This document shows positions 17,132 to 25,922 of a stretch of DNA of 64,000 nt, piece after piece. Each line of letters begins with the position of its first letter. The first letter of the stretch is position 1. Position numbers and translations under genes: made by a program. Source of the DNA: Psychrobacter immobilis (GTDB lineage: Bacteria; Pseudomonadota; Gammaproteobacteria; Pseudomonadales; Moraxellaceae); NCBI RefSeq assembly GCF_904846185.1, contig NZ_CAJGZQ010000007.1, positions 1-64,000 on the forward strand. The letters run 5' to 3'. The notes beneath the pieces are model-generated. The model did not search any database and had not been told where the DNA came from. It worked only from the letters and a program-made list of their open reading frames with translations.

Positions 17132-17590
17132 TTACTTATCATTTGGACGAATATTGGCAATTTCTTGATGGAAAGCATCAATATCTTGAAAGTCGCGGTA
17201 AACACTAGCAAAGCGCACATAAGCAACATCATCTAACGTCTTAAGCTCACTCATGATAATCTCACCCAACACTTTGCTACTGATTTCACGCTCACCCATC
17301 TGTCTAACACGCTTCTCAATACGACTGATCATCGCTTCTTGTTCATCAATGGTGATAGGGCGCTTTTGTAGAGGTAATAAGATAGAACGACGCAGTTTTT
17401 CGTTATCATAAGGCTCAATTTTACCGCTTGACTTGATGATTCTTGGCATCACTACTTCTACCATCTCAAAAGTAGTGAAACGCTCTTGGCAGCTATTGCA
17501 TGAGCGGCGACGACGGACTTGCGCACCTTCTGCTGCCAGACGCGAATCAATAACTTTAGTCTCTGACGCGTTACAATACGGGCAATGCAT
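17132..17590 (-). CDS. nrdR: Transcriptional repressor NrdR
   Basis: NrdR represses ribonucleotide reductase genes according to ATP/dATP levels. The 152-residue protein has an N-terminal zinc ribbon ([13 protein letters not shown], then [12 protein letters not shown]) and an ATP-cone domain ([20 protein letters not shown] onward). Length is typical. It lies 84 bp upstream of ribD on the same strand. Confidence 0.95.
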   Translation of the reverse strand: MHCPYCNASETKVIDSRLAAEGAQVRRRRSCNSCQERFTTFEMVEVVMPRIIKSSGKIEPYDNEKLRRSILLPLQKRPITIDEQEAMISRIEKRVRQMGEREISSKVLGEIIMSELKTLDDVAYVRFASVYRDFQDIDAFHQEIANIRPNDK

Positions 17591-17713
17591 AGCGTTTCCT
17601 TATTTCAATATTAAGCGCCTGAGTCACAGTCACTATTTATAAGACCGAATGATAAGACCGAAATTTCTGAGAATTAACGAGCTGTATCAGGCAATTCAAA
17701 AAAAATCTGCTAA

Positions 17714-19159
17714 TTATTTTCCAATACAGAAACTACCAAAGATTTTGCCCAACAAGTCATCCGCACTAAAGGCTCCCGTAATCTCACCCAAACTGTTCTG
17801 AGCTTGGCGTAAGCTTTCAGCGACTAACTCTCCTGCTTGAAAGACTGTTAACTGCTCGTGCGCCTCTGCTAAAGAGTCGGCTGTGCGTCTAAGTGCATCT
17901 ATATGACGTGTGCGAGCAATTAGGCTGTTTTCTGGCGGATGAAAACCGACCTTAGCACACAAGGCTTCTACCAGATTATCGATACCAGCACCTGTTTCAC
18001 ATGAAACATTAACTTGTTCATAACCACGTTCTTTTATTGCGATTTGCGAGACAGAGGGTATTTGACTGCGACTATCATCTAGTAAGTCACTTAACAAATC
18101 ACTCTTATTAGCAATAATCAATAAGCGTTTAGCCTCTGGTAATTCACCAAATAATTGTTCTGCAAGCTGTAGCGGCGTACTTTCTTCTTCAAGATCACGA
18201 GTCACATCGTAGACCATCAGTAGCATATCAGCCTGTGTAATGGCGGTACGTGCTCGTTCAATCCCAATACGCTCTACCGTGTCTTCTGTGTCGCGCAGAC
18301 CTGCTGTATCGGTCAAATGCAGCGTCAAACCATTGAGCACTACGGTCTCTTGCAGCGTATCACGCGTCGTACCTGCAACGTCAGTAACGATAGCACGTTC
18401 TTGCCCTGCCAAACGATTCAGCAAGCTTGATTTACCCGCATTTGGTCTACCTGCTAAGACCACATGAATACCATCACGTAAGAGCTGACCCTGCTTAGCG
18501 GTCGCCAATACTTGCTGTATCTTGTCTTGCGTTTGTTCAAGTTTACTTTGTATGACGCCGTCTGATAAAAAATCCACGTCTTCTTCGTCAGGGAAATCAA
18601 TTGCCGCTTCAACATGCAAACGCAGATGAATAAGCTGCTCTAATAGCTGATTAATCTTCTTTGAAAACTCACCACTAAGGGAGCGAATGGCACTACTTGC
18701 AGCGGCAGCACTGGTCGCATCAATGGCATCAGCGATAGCCTCTGCTTGTACCAAATCCAATTTATCATTATCAAAAGCACGATAAGAGAATTCCCCAGCA
18801 CCCGCTTGTTTTGCGCCCAGCTCAAATACCCTTGCTAGCAGTTGGTTTTGTAGAATCATGCCGCCATGCCCTTGCAGCTCAATCACATCTTCCCCTGTGA
18901 ACGAATGAGGGCCTTTAAAGTACAGCACTAACCCTTCATCAATGACTGTACCATCAGCCTGATAAAAACGACAAAAACTGGCCATACGTGGCGTAAAAGC
19001 AGACTTACCCGTTAGTGTACAGGCAATGTCATAAGCACGCGCACCCGACAGACGTACAACACCAACGCCACCTCTTCCAAGCGGTGTGGCAATAGCCGCA
19101 ATCGTGGCCAAGCCAGATGCTTTAGGTGTTTCAGATGAATTAGGTACGGTTGACGCCAT
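17714..19159 (-). CDS. mnmE: tRNA modification GTPase MnmE (TrmE)
   Basis: MnmE with MnmG installs the cmnm5 group on U34 of certain tRNAs. From the ATG at 19159 the protein has 481 residues; the longer frame begins with TTG and is less likely. It has an N-terminal formyl-THF-binding domain (IAAIATPLGRGGVGVVRLSG), a helical domain and an inserted G domain with GRPNAGKSSLLN, DTAGLRDT and NKSD. The C-terminus ends with the essential CIGK motif. A parS lies inside the G domain-coding part (17993-18008). It precedes yidC in the standard oriC-proximal order. Confidence 0.95.
   Translation of the reverse strand: MASTVPNSSETPKASGLATIAAIATPLGRGGVGVVRLSGARAYDIACTLTGKSAFTPRMASFCRFYQADGTVIDEGLVLYFKGPHSFTGEDVIELQGHGGMILQNQLLARVFELGAKQAGAGEFSYRAFDNDKLDLVQAEAIADAIDATSAAAASSAIRSLSGEFSKKINQLLEQLIHLRLHVEAAIDFPDEEDVDFLSDGVIQSKLEQTQDKIQQVLATAKQGQLLRDGIHVVLAGRPNAGKSSLLNRLAGQERAIVTDVAGTTRDTLQETVVLNGLTLHLTDTAGLRDTEDTVERIGIERARTAITQADMLLMVYDVTRDLEEESTPLQLAEQLFGELPEAKRLLIIANKSDLLSDLLDDSRSQIPSVSQIAIKERGYEQVNVSCETGAGIDNLVEALCAKVGFHPPENSLIARTRHIDALRRTADSLAEAHEQLTVFQAGELVAESLRQAQNSLGEITGAFSADDLLGKIFGSFCIGK
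17993..18008. other. parS site (one mismatch)
   Basis: TGTTTCACATGAAACA differs from parS at position 9 only. It lies within mnmE. Confidence 0.75.
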
Positions 19160-19301
19160 CTCTAGGGAATCCACAATTACTCTCAATAGCTAAAAACCCC
19201 ATTATAGACGGCTGGACACAGACTGACAAAGCAAACTTTAAATAGCCATGCTTTGCGCTTATTTTATTCCAAATCAGTGAGCGATAATAGAAATGTCACG
19301 C

Positions 19302-19333
19302 ATAAAAAAACCACCGCCGTAGCGATGGTCTTT
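19302..19333 (-). terminator. Rho-independent terminator after yidC
   Basis: On the minus strand, GACCATCGCTACGGCGGTGG folds into a GC-rich hairpin and is followed by seven T. It lies 19 bp past the yidC stop. Confidence 0.65.
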
Positions 19334-19351
19334 TATCAATTGATGAGCTAC

Positions 19352-21049
19352 TTAGTCCAATACTTTAACAGTACGACGCTTTTGCTCTTCTTCGACTTTT
19401 TTATTGACAATATATTGCTGAGTCATACTGAACAAGTTGTTGACTGTCCAGTATAGTACGAGACCCGCTGGGAAAAACAGCATAAAAGCAGTAAAGATGA
19501 TTGGTAAAAACTTCATCACTTTCGCTTGCATCGGATCAGCTGGCTGCGGGTTTAGCTGCTGCTGTACAAACATCGAGGCACCCATCAGCAATGGTAAAAT
19601 AAACCAAGGATCCATCGCCGATAAATCCTGAATCCATAAAATCCAAGGTGCATGACGCAGCTCAACACTCTCAACCAACACCCAATATAGCGCTAAGAAG
19701 ATAGGCATTTGCATCAAAATAGGCAAACAACCTGCCATTGGATTGACTTTTTCTTCTTTATAAATAGCCATCATTTCTTGCGACATCTTCATTCGATCGT
19801 CGCCATGCTCTTCTTTAAGTGCGGCTAATCTTGGCGCAATCGCACGCATCTTCGCCATCGAATAGTAGCTCTTATTCGAGAACCACATCAGAGCAATTTT
19901 GACTAAAATCGTCAATACAATGATTGACCAACCCCAGTTACCGATGACTTTATGAATACCGTCCAAGATGGCAAATAAAATTTTCGATATTGGCCATAAC
20001 AAACCATAATCAACCGTTTTATTAAGGCCTACTGCCACATCTTTTAGCTCAGATTGTACCTTAGGACCAGCGTATAACGTGGCATCTAATGTCACTTGTT
20101 TATTTGGCGCGACATTGACAGGTTGACTGTTGAAACCGATGAAGTAATCATCGCCTGTTTCACGGCTAAAGAAAGTAGCGGTAAAGTTTTCAGGTATCCA
20201 TGCTGATACAAAATAATGCTGCACAACACCAACCCAACCTTTATCACTACTAACAGCTAGCTCACCATCATTAAAGTCTTTAAATTTGAGCTTATTATAT
20301 GGATCATCAGGGGTACCCCAAGCGCCGCCTAAGTAAGTCGCCATACTAAGCGCACCTTTATCAGACATACCTGGATCTTTACTGTCATCACGTTTCAACT
20401 GGGCAAATAGCTGACCTTGCCACGGTTGTGTAGAAGCATTTTGTATTTGATAGCTAATATCAATCGGATATTTATTTTCAGTAAAGGTAAAGGTCTTAGT
20501 AACGGTCACGCCATCTTTTTTATAAGTAAGCGGTACTGACAGCGTCTGTTGCCCGGCTTCCATGACGTAATTATTAGCAGTGTGGCTGTATTTGGCACGA
20601 CCTTCTGCAGTATCAATACCGTTAGGACCAATAAGACCAGACTGAGCCACATACACACGATTACTATTATTCTCTAGCAATACGAAAGGCTTATCGCTAT
20701 CGAGTGTTGCGTCATACTGCTTAAGAGCAGCATAAACAATATCGCCGCCTTCTGGGTTGATCTTTATATCATAGCGATCGGTAGTGACCGTGATTAATCC
20801 CGTGTCTTTAGCAGGCGTTGCCGTCACAGCATCATTAGCGACTGTATTGTTATCAACAGGCAACGTCTGTACTGGAATATCACCTGCGGCACCAGTTGTC
20901 GAAGGGATGTCAGCACCTACTGAAGTAGTGGTTTCTGACACCGCATCTACAGCTGGCGCATCGGCATAATCATCTCGCCATGCCAAAATCAGCAGATAAG
21001 CGGTGATTAACATCGCAATGATGATCATCACCCGAAATATCTTTTGCAT
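19352..21049 (-). CDS. yidC: Membrane protein insertase YidC
   Basis: YidC inserts and folds inner-membrane proteins, alone or with SecYEG. The 565-residue protein has an N-terminal helix (MIIIAMLITAYLLILAW), a large periplasmic beta domain (about 75-340) and a C-terminal five-helix core including NWGWSIIVLTILVKIALMW and MAGCLPILMQMPIFLALYWV. The conserved arginine lies in the NKSYYSMAKMRAI region's membrane groove. TAGGAAAGG precedes the ATG. It follows yidD after a 211-bp gap, which contains DnaA boxes. Confidence 0.96.
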   Translation of the reverse strand: MQKIFRVMIIIAMLITAYLLILAWRDDYADAPAVDAVSETTTSVGADIPSTTGAAGDIPVQTLPVDNNTVANDAVTATPAKDTGLITVTTDRYDIKINPEGGDIVYAALKQYDATLDSDKPFVLLENNSNRVYVAQSGLIGPNGIDTAEGRAKYSHTANNYVMEAGQQTLSVPLTYKKDGVTVTKTFTFTENKYPIDISYQIQNASTQPWQGQLFAQLKRDDSKDPGMSDKGALSMATYLGGAWGTPDDPYNKLKFKDFNDGELAVSSDKGWVGVVQHYFVSAWIPENFTATFFSRETGDDYFIGFNSQPVNVAPNKQVTLDATLYAGPKVQSELKDVAVGLNKTVDYGLLWPISKILFAILDGIHKVIGNWGWSIIVLTILVKIALMWFSNKSYYSMAKMRAIAPRLAALKEEHGDDRMKMSQEMMAIYKEEKVNPMAGCLPILMQMPIFLALYWVLVESVELRHAPWILWIQDLSAMDPWFILPLLMGASMFVQQQLNPQPADPMQAKVMKFLPIIFTAFMLFFPAGLVLYWTVNNLFSMTQQYIVNKKVEEEQKRRTVKVLD

Positions 21050-21201
21050 AAACCTTTCCTAGATTAAAAAATTAGGGAATGAAAAATTAGGGCATGTGTC
21101 ATGACCGTACAATTATCATCGTATGTGACAACAGTATTGCCAGTCATTTACATAAAATGTGCATCATTTTACTAAAAATCTGCCTTAAATGATACCAAGA
21201 G

Positions 21202-21238
21202 TGTGGATAACTTGTGGGTAACTAAATAGATATCCACA
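21202..21238. other. DnaA boxes in the yidC-yidD gap
   Basis: TGTGGATAA (21202-21210) is a consensus DnaA box on the minus strand, and ATATCCACA (21230-21238) is one mismatch away. They lie about 1.3 kb from the oriC candidate. Confidence 0.4.
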
Positions 21239-21260
21239 ACTTCGCAGTCTATGATGAACG

Positions 21261-21638
21261 TTACGTTATTTTCATCATATGGTTTAAGTGAGATACATAG
21301 CTTTTATTATCTCTAAAAACATATAAACCTTGAACTTTGACACTAGTAGCTAGTTCGCTAAAAGGTACATATTGATAATGATAAGAAGATAACGGTAGCG
21401 GCACAAAATCAATGCCGTGTCCACCCAAAGGATGACAACTGCCGATACGTTTTAATAATAACCAACTGCCTGCTCGGACACCATGCCATGCCAAAGCTTG
21501 TTTACCATAATTCGAGCACGTAGGGTAATAGCGGCAACGAGCAGGTAATAGTGGACTTATTAATTTTTGATAAAAAACAATAAAACAATAAATAATTCTA
21601 TAAAGAAAATTGTTTAAATTAATAAATAAAAAATTCAT
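21261..21638 (-). CDS. yidD: Membrane protein insertion efficiency factor YidD
   Basis: YidD is a small inner-membrane-associated protein that aids YidC-dependent insertion. The signature is [20 protein letters not shown] (about 27-46), then [20 protein letters not shown] and [13 protein letters not shown]. At 125 residues it has a longer C-terminal tail than the ~85-residue core. The first ~70 bp of the gene, like the end of rnpA, is extremely AT-rich ([17 protein letters not shown]). It begins 1 bp after the rnpA stop, which indicates translational coupling. Confidence 0.93.
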   Translation of the reverse strand: MNFLFINLNNFLYRIIYCFIVFYQKLISPLLPARCRYYPTCSNYGKQALAWHGVRAGSWLLLKRIGSCHPLGGHGIDFVPLPLSSYHYQYVPFSELATSVKVQGLYVFRDNKSYVSHLNHMMKIT

Positions 21639-21639
21639 T

Positions 21640-22011
21640 TTATTTTTTTTCTATTTTTTTAATAATATTAATTATTTGATTTTTTAATTCTTTATTATCT
21701 ATATCTTTTATAGATTTTTTAACAATAAAAACAATATCTTTGTTTTCTAAAGAATGAGCCTTTACACGAAAATGCTCACGTATTTGACGCTTGATTAAAT
21801 TTCGCGCGACAGCCGTAGGAACTTTACGCTTGGTAATAGCCATGCCGACTCGTGGCTTATCATGATCATTGGTACGCACAAATGCCATTAGATGGCTCTG
21901 ATGAAGCTTACGCTCAGGTGCATCAAAAACCTCACGGAAGGCTGCAGGCGTGAGCAAACGCTGCTCTTTGGTGAAGCGGGCATTAGCTGCCGCTGAAACA
22001 GTATTGGACAT
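21640..22011 (-). CDS. rnpA: Ribonuclease P protein component
   Basis: RnpA is the protein subunit that helps RNase P RNA mature tRNA 5' ends. From [20 protein letters not shown] it has 123 residues, normal for the family, with the signature [13 protein letters not shown] (about 75-87). An in-frame start at 22182 would add a hydrophobic N-terminus, but that stretch spans the rpmH terminator (22087-22111) and is not RnpA-like, so I place the start at 22011. The last 30 codons are AT-rich and encode a Lys/Ile tail ([10 protein letters not shown]). Confidence 0.92.
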   Translation of the reverse strand: MSNTVSAAANARFTKEQRLLTPAAFREVFDAPERKLHQSHLMAFVRTNDHDKPRVGMAITKRKVPTAVARNLIKRQIREHFRVKAHSLENKDIVFIVKKSIKDIDNKELKNQIINIIKKIEKK

Positions 22012-22086
22012 AGCACAACCTAGTATAAGAGCGAATAACGGTAGCGGAAATAATAGCGCAGAAATAACAACAAAGTACAGAGACAA

Positions 22087-22111
22087 AAAAAGCGCCGATG
22101 TGGGCGCTTTT
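22087..22111 (-). terminator. Terminator/attenuator between rpmH and rnpA
   Basis: AAAAGCGCCgatgtGGGCGC-type hairpin: on the minus strand GCGCCC pairs with GGCGC and is followed by a run of T. It lies 100 bp past the rpmH stop and 76 bp before the rnpA ATG. It may reduce rnpA transcription relative to rpmH. Confidence 0.65.
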
Positions 22112-22211
22112 AATATATGGCTAAGTGTCAGTTGTGGTGATTGACTATCGCAATCTATAAATAATAGAAACACAACAAGCACTATAAGCCATGCTTATCG
22201 CAATCTACTGA

Positions 22212-22346
22212 TTATACAGTAAGACGATGACGTCCTTTAGCGCGGCGACGAGCTAAGACCTGACGGCCTTTTTTAGTTGCCATACGAGCACGGAAACCGT
22301 GAGTACGTTTACGCTTGATCACGCTTGGTTGGAATGTACGTTTCAT
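22212..22346 (-). CDS. rpmH: 50S ribosomal protein L34
   Basis: This 44-residue basic protein starts [20 protein letters not shown] and ends [12 protein letters not shown], the full and highly conserved L34 sequence. L34 is a component of the large ribosomal subunit. It is the first gene left of oriC and heads the rpmH-rnpA-yidD-yidC cluster, transcribed away from the origin. An AGGTGAG element precedes the ATG on the minus strand. Confidence 0.98.
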   Translation of the reverse strand: MKRTFQPSVIKRKRTHGFRARMATKKGRQVLARRRAKGRHRLTV

Positions 22347-22559
22347 AACTCACCTATCAAAATAATGGACTAAATTCGTAATAACGGAGGATTATACCAC
22401 CGCATAGAATCTTGGTCAATGAACTAATTTAATCTATGTCGATGCAGACAGATATTTTGACAGAGGAAATATCATTTTAAATGATTCATCGTGTGTAAAG
22501 TTCATATTCATAACTAAAAAATAACGACTCAGTTAATTAATTCAGTGATGGATTCCTAA

Positions 22560-22800
22560 AAGTTATCCACAGTTTGGGTCGAACTCTATAATAATTAACT
22601 ATTAATATATATAAGTATTGTTGTTATTGGGAGCTCGATTATCTGTGTCTAAGTAAGTTTTCCTTTTTATTATCAATGTATTGTGCTATGGGTAAACCTG
22701 TGGATAACCTGTGGGCTAAATATGGATAACTTACCTTTCAAAGTTATACACAAAAGTATCCACAGCCTTATCCCCAAAAAACAAGGTTTTATCCACAGGG
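22560..22800. other. oriC: Probable chromosomal origin oriC
   Basis: The 623-bp gap between rpmH (minus) and dnaA (plus) contains consensus DnaA boxes at 22563-22571 (plus), 22699-22707 (minus) and 22789-22797 (plus). One-mismatch boxes lie at 22721-22729, 22744-22752, 22756-22764 and 22768-22776. An AT-rich stretch at about 22590-22625 is a candidate unwinding element. Gene polarity reverses exactly here. Borders are approximate. Confidence 0.85.
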
Positions 22801-22969
22801 TATTTGTGTTAGATTAGCCCCTACTTAATATGTGGCTTCGTATAGTTTATCAACGTAACTTCCAATATGGTTTCCAACGGAAATAATTGCGGAAAATATG
22901 AAGGGCTACGCAACAGATCATACTGCTAAAACACAAATATTATTTCAAATTATAGGGTTAATATTTTTC

Positions 22970-24415
22970 ATGATAGACACAGCAAATATTTGGGATAAAT
23001 GTCTAAATGACCTACGATATAACGTCAAAGACAACGTATTTACTATGTGGTTGAGACCATTGTCAGCTCATCAAGAGGCGCAAACGCTGACTATACTTGC
23101 TCCTAATGATTATTTTGTGACTTACATCAAAAAAAACCACTTGCAAGAGATACAGCAGCTGGTTGCTAAGCACAGCCAGGGAAGTATTGAAGAGGTGGTT
23201 GTGCGTGTTGATAACGCTGGCCGCGATAATGAAGACAATCGTCAATTGCAATCAGGGTCTTTGTTTGAAGAAGATAAACTCTCCCCTACCCCTGAAGATC
23301 ATAAGTTTGAAACCATTCATCATAACAATGCAAAAGCAGATATTGATGCTAATATGCGTCGTGCAGAATTGGTTGATTCTGCTGATGCCAAGTCGTTAAG
23401 TTATCTAAACCCTGACTTTACTTTTGAAACTTTTGTCACTGGCAAATCTAACAATCTGGCTTATAAAGCCTGTTATGAGCTTGGTAAGCGCCAATCAAAA
23501 AATCGACACAATCCTTTGTTTATATACGGACCTTCTGGTTTGGGAAAAACGCATTTAATGCATTCTGTAGCACATCGCTATTTAAAAAATAATCAAAGTT
23601 TTTATTATTTCACTTCTGAAAAATTTATTAATCAATTGGTTTATTCATTAAGAAATAATAAAATAGAAGATTTTAAAAAGAAAATTAAAAAAGTGGATTT
23701 ATTGATTGTAGATGATATTCATGTATTAGCAGGAAAAACCAAAAGTAGTAATGAGTTTTTGACATTATTTGCAGATTTTACCAGTGGTGATAAACAACTG
23801 ATTTTAGCTTCAGATCGTCATCCTTCGCAAATGACCGAATTCGATGAACGTTTTAGATCGCGATTTTCTTGGGGGCTCACTGTAGCAGTTGATCCGCCTG
23901 AGATTGATACTCGTGTGCAAATTTTGCAAAAAAAAGCAGCTTCATATGGTATGACACTGCCTAAAGAATGCGCATTATTCATCGCTCAAAACGTGGTTTC
24001 AAATGTTAGGCGTTTAGAAGGTGCTCTAAATCAAGTCTTTGCTAATGCTAACTTGACGGGTGCACAGATTACTCTTGAAATGGTGCAATATGCGCTAAAA
24101 GACATCGTCGCGATGCGTGTGCAAGCTGTGAATATGGATAATATTCGCAAAGTGGTCGCTGAGTACTATGATGTGACCATCAAAGAAATGATGGGTCGTA
24201 AACGCACGCGTAGTATTGCTAGACCGCGTCAAATAGCGATGGCATTATCGCGTGAGTTGACCGGTGATAGCTTTCCTGAAATTGGTCAGTCATTCGGTGG
24301 GCGCGATCATACAACGGTGATGCATGCTTGCGATAAAGTTAATGAGCTACGAGCAGCGGATCCTGCGTTTGATAAGGATTACAAAACACTGGCATTGATG
24401 CTGCAAGCGGGTTAG
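22970..24415 (+). CDS. dnaA: Chromosomal replication initiator DnaA
   Basis: DnaA binds DnaA boxes and, with ATP, opens oriC. From MIDTANIWDKCLNDLR it has 481 residues; the frame is open 24 codons further upstream, but that part is hydrophobic and not DnaA-like. Domain I spans about 1-85, a variable linker about 86-140, and the AAA+ domain carries Walker A GPSGLGKTH (187-195) and Walker B LLIVDDIHVLAG. The C-terminal domain IV has the box-binding signature GGRDHTTVMHACDKV. The segment encoding YLKNNQSFYYFTSEKF and KKKIKKVD is unusually AT-rich. The ribosome-binding site is weak (AGGGTT, 13 bp upstream). Confidence 0.97.
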   Translation: MIDTANIWDKCLNDLRYNVKDNVFTMWLRPLSAHQEAQTLTILAPNDYFVTYIKKNHLQEIQQLVAKHSQGSIEEVVVRVDNAGRDNEDNRQLQSGSLFEEDKLSPTPEDHKFETIHHNNAKADIDANMRRAELVDSADAKSLSYLNPDFTFETFVTGKSNNLAYKACYELGKRQSKNRHNPLFIYGPSGLGKTHLMHSVAHRYLKNNQSFYYFTSEKFINQLVYSLRNNKIEDFKKKIKKVDLLIVDDIHVLAGKTKSSNEFLTLFADFTSGDKQLILASDRHPSQMTEFDERFRSRFSWGLTVAVDPPEIDTRVQILQKKAASYGMTLPKECALFIAQNVVSNVRRLEGALNQVFANANLTGAQITLEMVQYALKDIVAMRVQAVNMDNIRKVVAEYYDVTIKEMMGRKRTRSIARPRQIAMALSRELTGDSFPEIGQSFGGRDHTTVMHACDKVNELRAADPAFDKDYKTLALMLQAG

Positions 24416-24576
24416 CAGGTCACGGTATCACTATGTTTTAGTGGATTGATATGGTTTATAATATTAAAAATACGAGTAGACAGACAGCGAATGGATTATA
24501 GTCAATAGACAGGGTATGATTAAGCCATTATTGTTAAGTTTTATAATAAAAATCATTTAAATAAGAGTAACCAAGC

Positions 24577-25752
24577 ATGCAATTATCGATTAATCGAGAG
24601 TCGTTACTAAAAGCCATTAATTTGATCGCCAAGGCTGCTGATAAACGGCACAATATGGTTATTTTGGGCAATATCAAGCTACAGCTATCCGAATCAACGC
24701 TTATTTTGACGGCTTCTGATTTAGAAGTAGAGCTGACATCGACTTTGAAACTGCCTGCTGGTGCTTGTGTTGAAGCTGGTACCACAACTTTACCTGCAAC
24801 AAAATTAAAAGACATCTGTAAATCATTGCCTGCACAAGCTCAAATTAATTTGGCTACTCAAGAAAATGAACGCTGCTTATTAACCAGCGGCAAGAGTCGC
24901 TTCACCTTAGGCACATTACCTAGCGAAGATTATCCGAGTTTGGGTAATCCCGAAAATATCACGCCATTAACCATCAGTCGCAATCGTCTGATCGATTTGA
25001 TTCATAAAACGCAGTTTGCAATGGCGATTCAAGATGTTCGCTATTATCTCACTGGTATGTTGTTTGACGTGTCGCAACAGCAGCTGACGACGGTTGCAAC
25101 CGATGGGCATCGATTGGCTTTGGCGCGCAGTGTCATCGATGTCAGTGCTGATTTAAATATGCAGGCTATTTTGCCCCGTAAAGCTGTTATTGAGCTTGAG
25201 CGCTTGGCCTCTGAGCTAGGAAAAATGCTTGGTGAGCAAGACAATCAGGTCACCTTGAGCTTTGGTCGTGAGTTTTTGCAAGTGAGCTTACCCTTTGGTG
25301 ACGTTGATAGTGCAGGACAGGTCAATCAAAACCTGATGGTTACTTTCACTGCGCGTCTGATTGATGGAAAATTTCCTGATTATCGCCGAGTGATGCCAAG
25401 TAATACGGATAAACTGGCTTTATTCAATCAAGAAAAAATGACCGACGTACTGCGCCGTGTCGCGATTTTAAGTAATGAAAAATCTCGCGGTGTGGTGTTT
25501 AATTTTGCTAGCGACGGCATGGTAGAAGTGCGTGCTAATAATGCAGAGCAAGATGAAGCGGTGGAGATGATACAGGCGAAGTATCAAGGTGAGCCGATGG
25601 AGCTGTCTTTTAATGCGGCTTATTTACAAGATGTGCTTGGTGTGATTCAAGGTGACTTGCAAATGCACATGAGTCAATCAAACGCGTCGGTGCTAGTCAA
25701 TCAGCTGAATGATGAGTTCCATCAATATGTCATTATGCCAATGCGTATATAG
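24577..25752 (+). CDS. dnaN: DNA polymerase III beta subunit (sliding clamp)
   Basis: DnaN is the ring-shaped processivity clamp of the replicative polymerase. The 391-residue protein begins MQLSINRESLLKAINLIAKA and has three repeated clamp domains, ending HQYVIMPMRI, the conserved C-terminal PMR(I/L) motif. It is slightly longer than the E. coli protein (366). AAGAG precedes the ATG. It lies 161 bp downstream of dnaA and 170 bp before recF; a long perfect stem lies in the latter gap. Confidence 0.97.
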   Translation: MQLSINRESLLKAINLIAKAADKRHNMVILGNIKLQLSESTLILTASDLEVELTSTLKLPAGACVEAGTTTLPATKLKDICKSLPAQAQINLATQENERCLLTSGKSRFTLGTLPSEDYPSLGNPENITPLTISRNRLIDLIHKTQFAMAIQDVRYYLTGMLFDVSQQQLTTVATDGHRLALARSVIDVSADLNMQAILPRKAVIELERLASELGKMLGEQDNQVTLSFGREFLQVSLPFGDVDSAGQVNQNLMVTFTARLIDGKFPDYRRVMPSNTDKLALFNQEKMTDVLRRVAILSNEKSRGVVFNFASDGMVEVRANNAEQDEAVEMIQAKYQGEPMELSFNAAYLQDVLGVIQGDLQMHMSQSNASVLVNQLNDEFHQYVIMPMRI

Positions 25753-25789
25753 TTTCTGTATGTTTTCAATAGGCTTAATAGCAGGGACT

Positions 25790-25837
25790 AAAGACACTCA
25801 GTTTGCACTAAAAAATTGAGGTAAGCTGAGTGTCTTT
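25790..25837 (+). promoter_or_regulatory. Long hairpin between dnaN and recF
   Basis: AAAGACACTCAG (25790-25801) and CTGAGTGTCTTT (25826-25837) form a perfect 12-bp stem with a 24-nt loop, 37 bp past the dnaN stop. There is no strong T-tract after it, so it may be an mRNA-stabilising or partial termination element rather than a classic terminator. Confidence 0.5.
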
Positions 25838-25922
25838 GATTAAAATCCAGTATTTTAAATTCAATAATTATCAAACTTTTGCCTATTATTATAGGTAGCG
25901 TCAATAGGCGGCTGTCGGCATT

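Noticed and set aside
22012..22182. Longer rnpA frame with hydrophobic N-terminus
   Set aside because: The extra 57 codons span the rpmH terminator and do not resemble RnpA. The ATG at 22011 gives a normal-length protein.
22898..22969. Upstream extension of dnaA
   Set aside because: The 24 extra residues are hydrophobic and unlike DnaA domain I, which begins at MIDTANIW.
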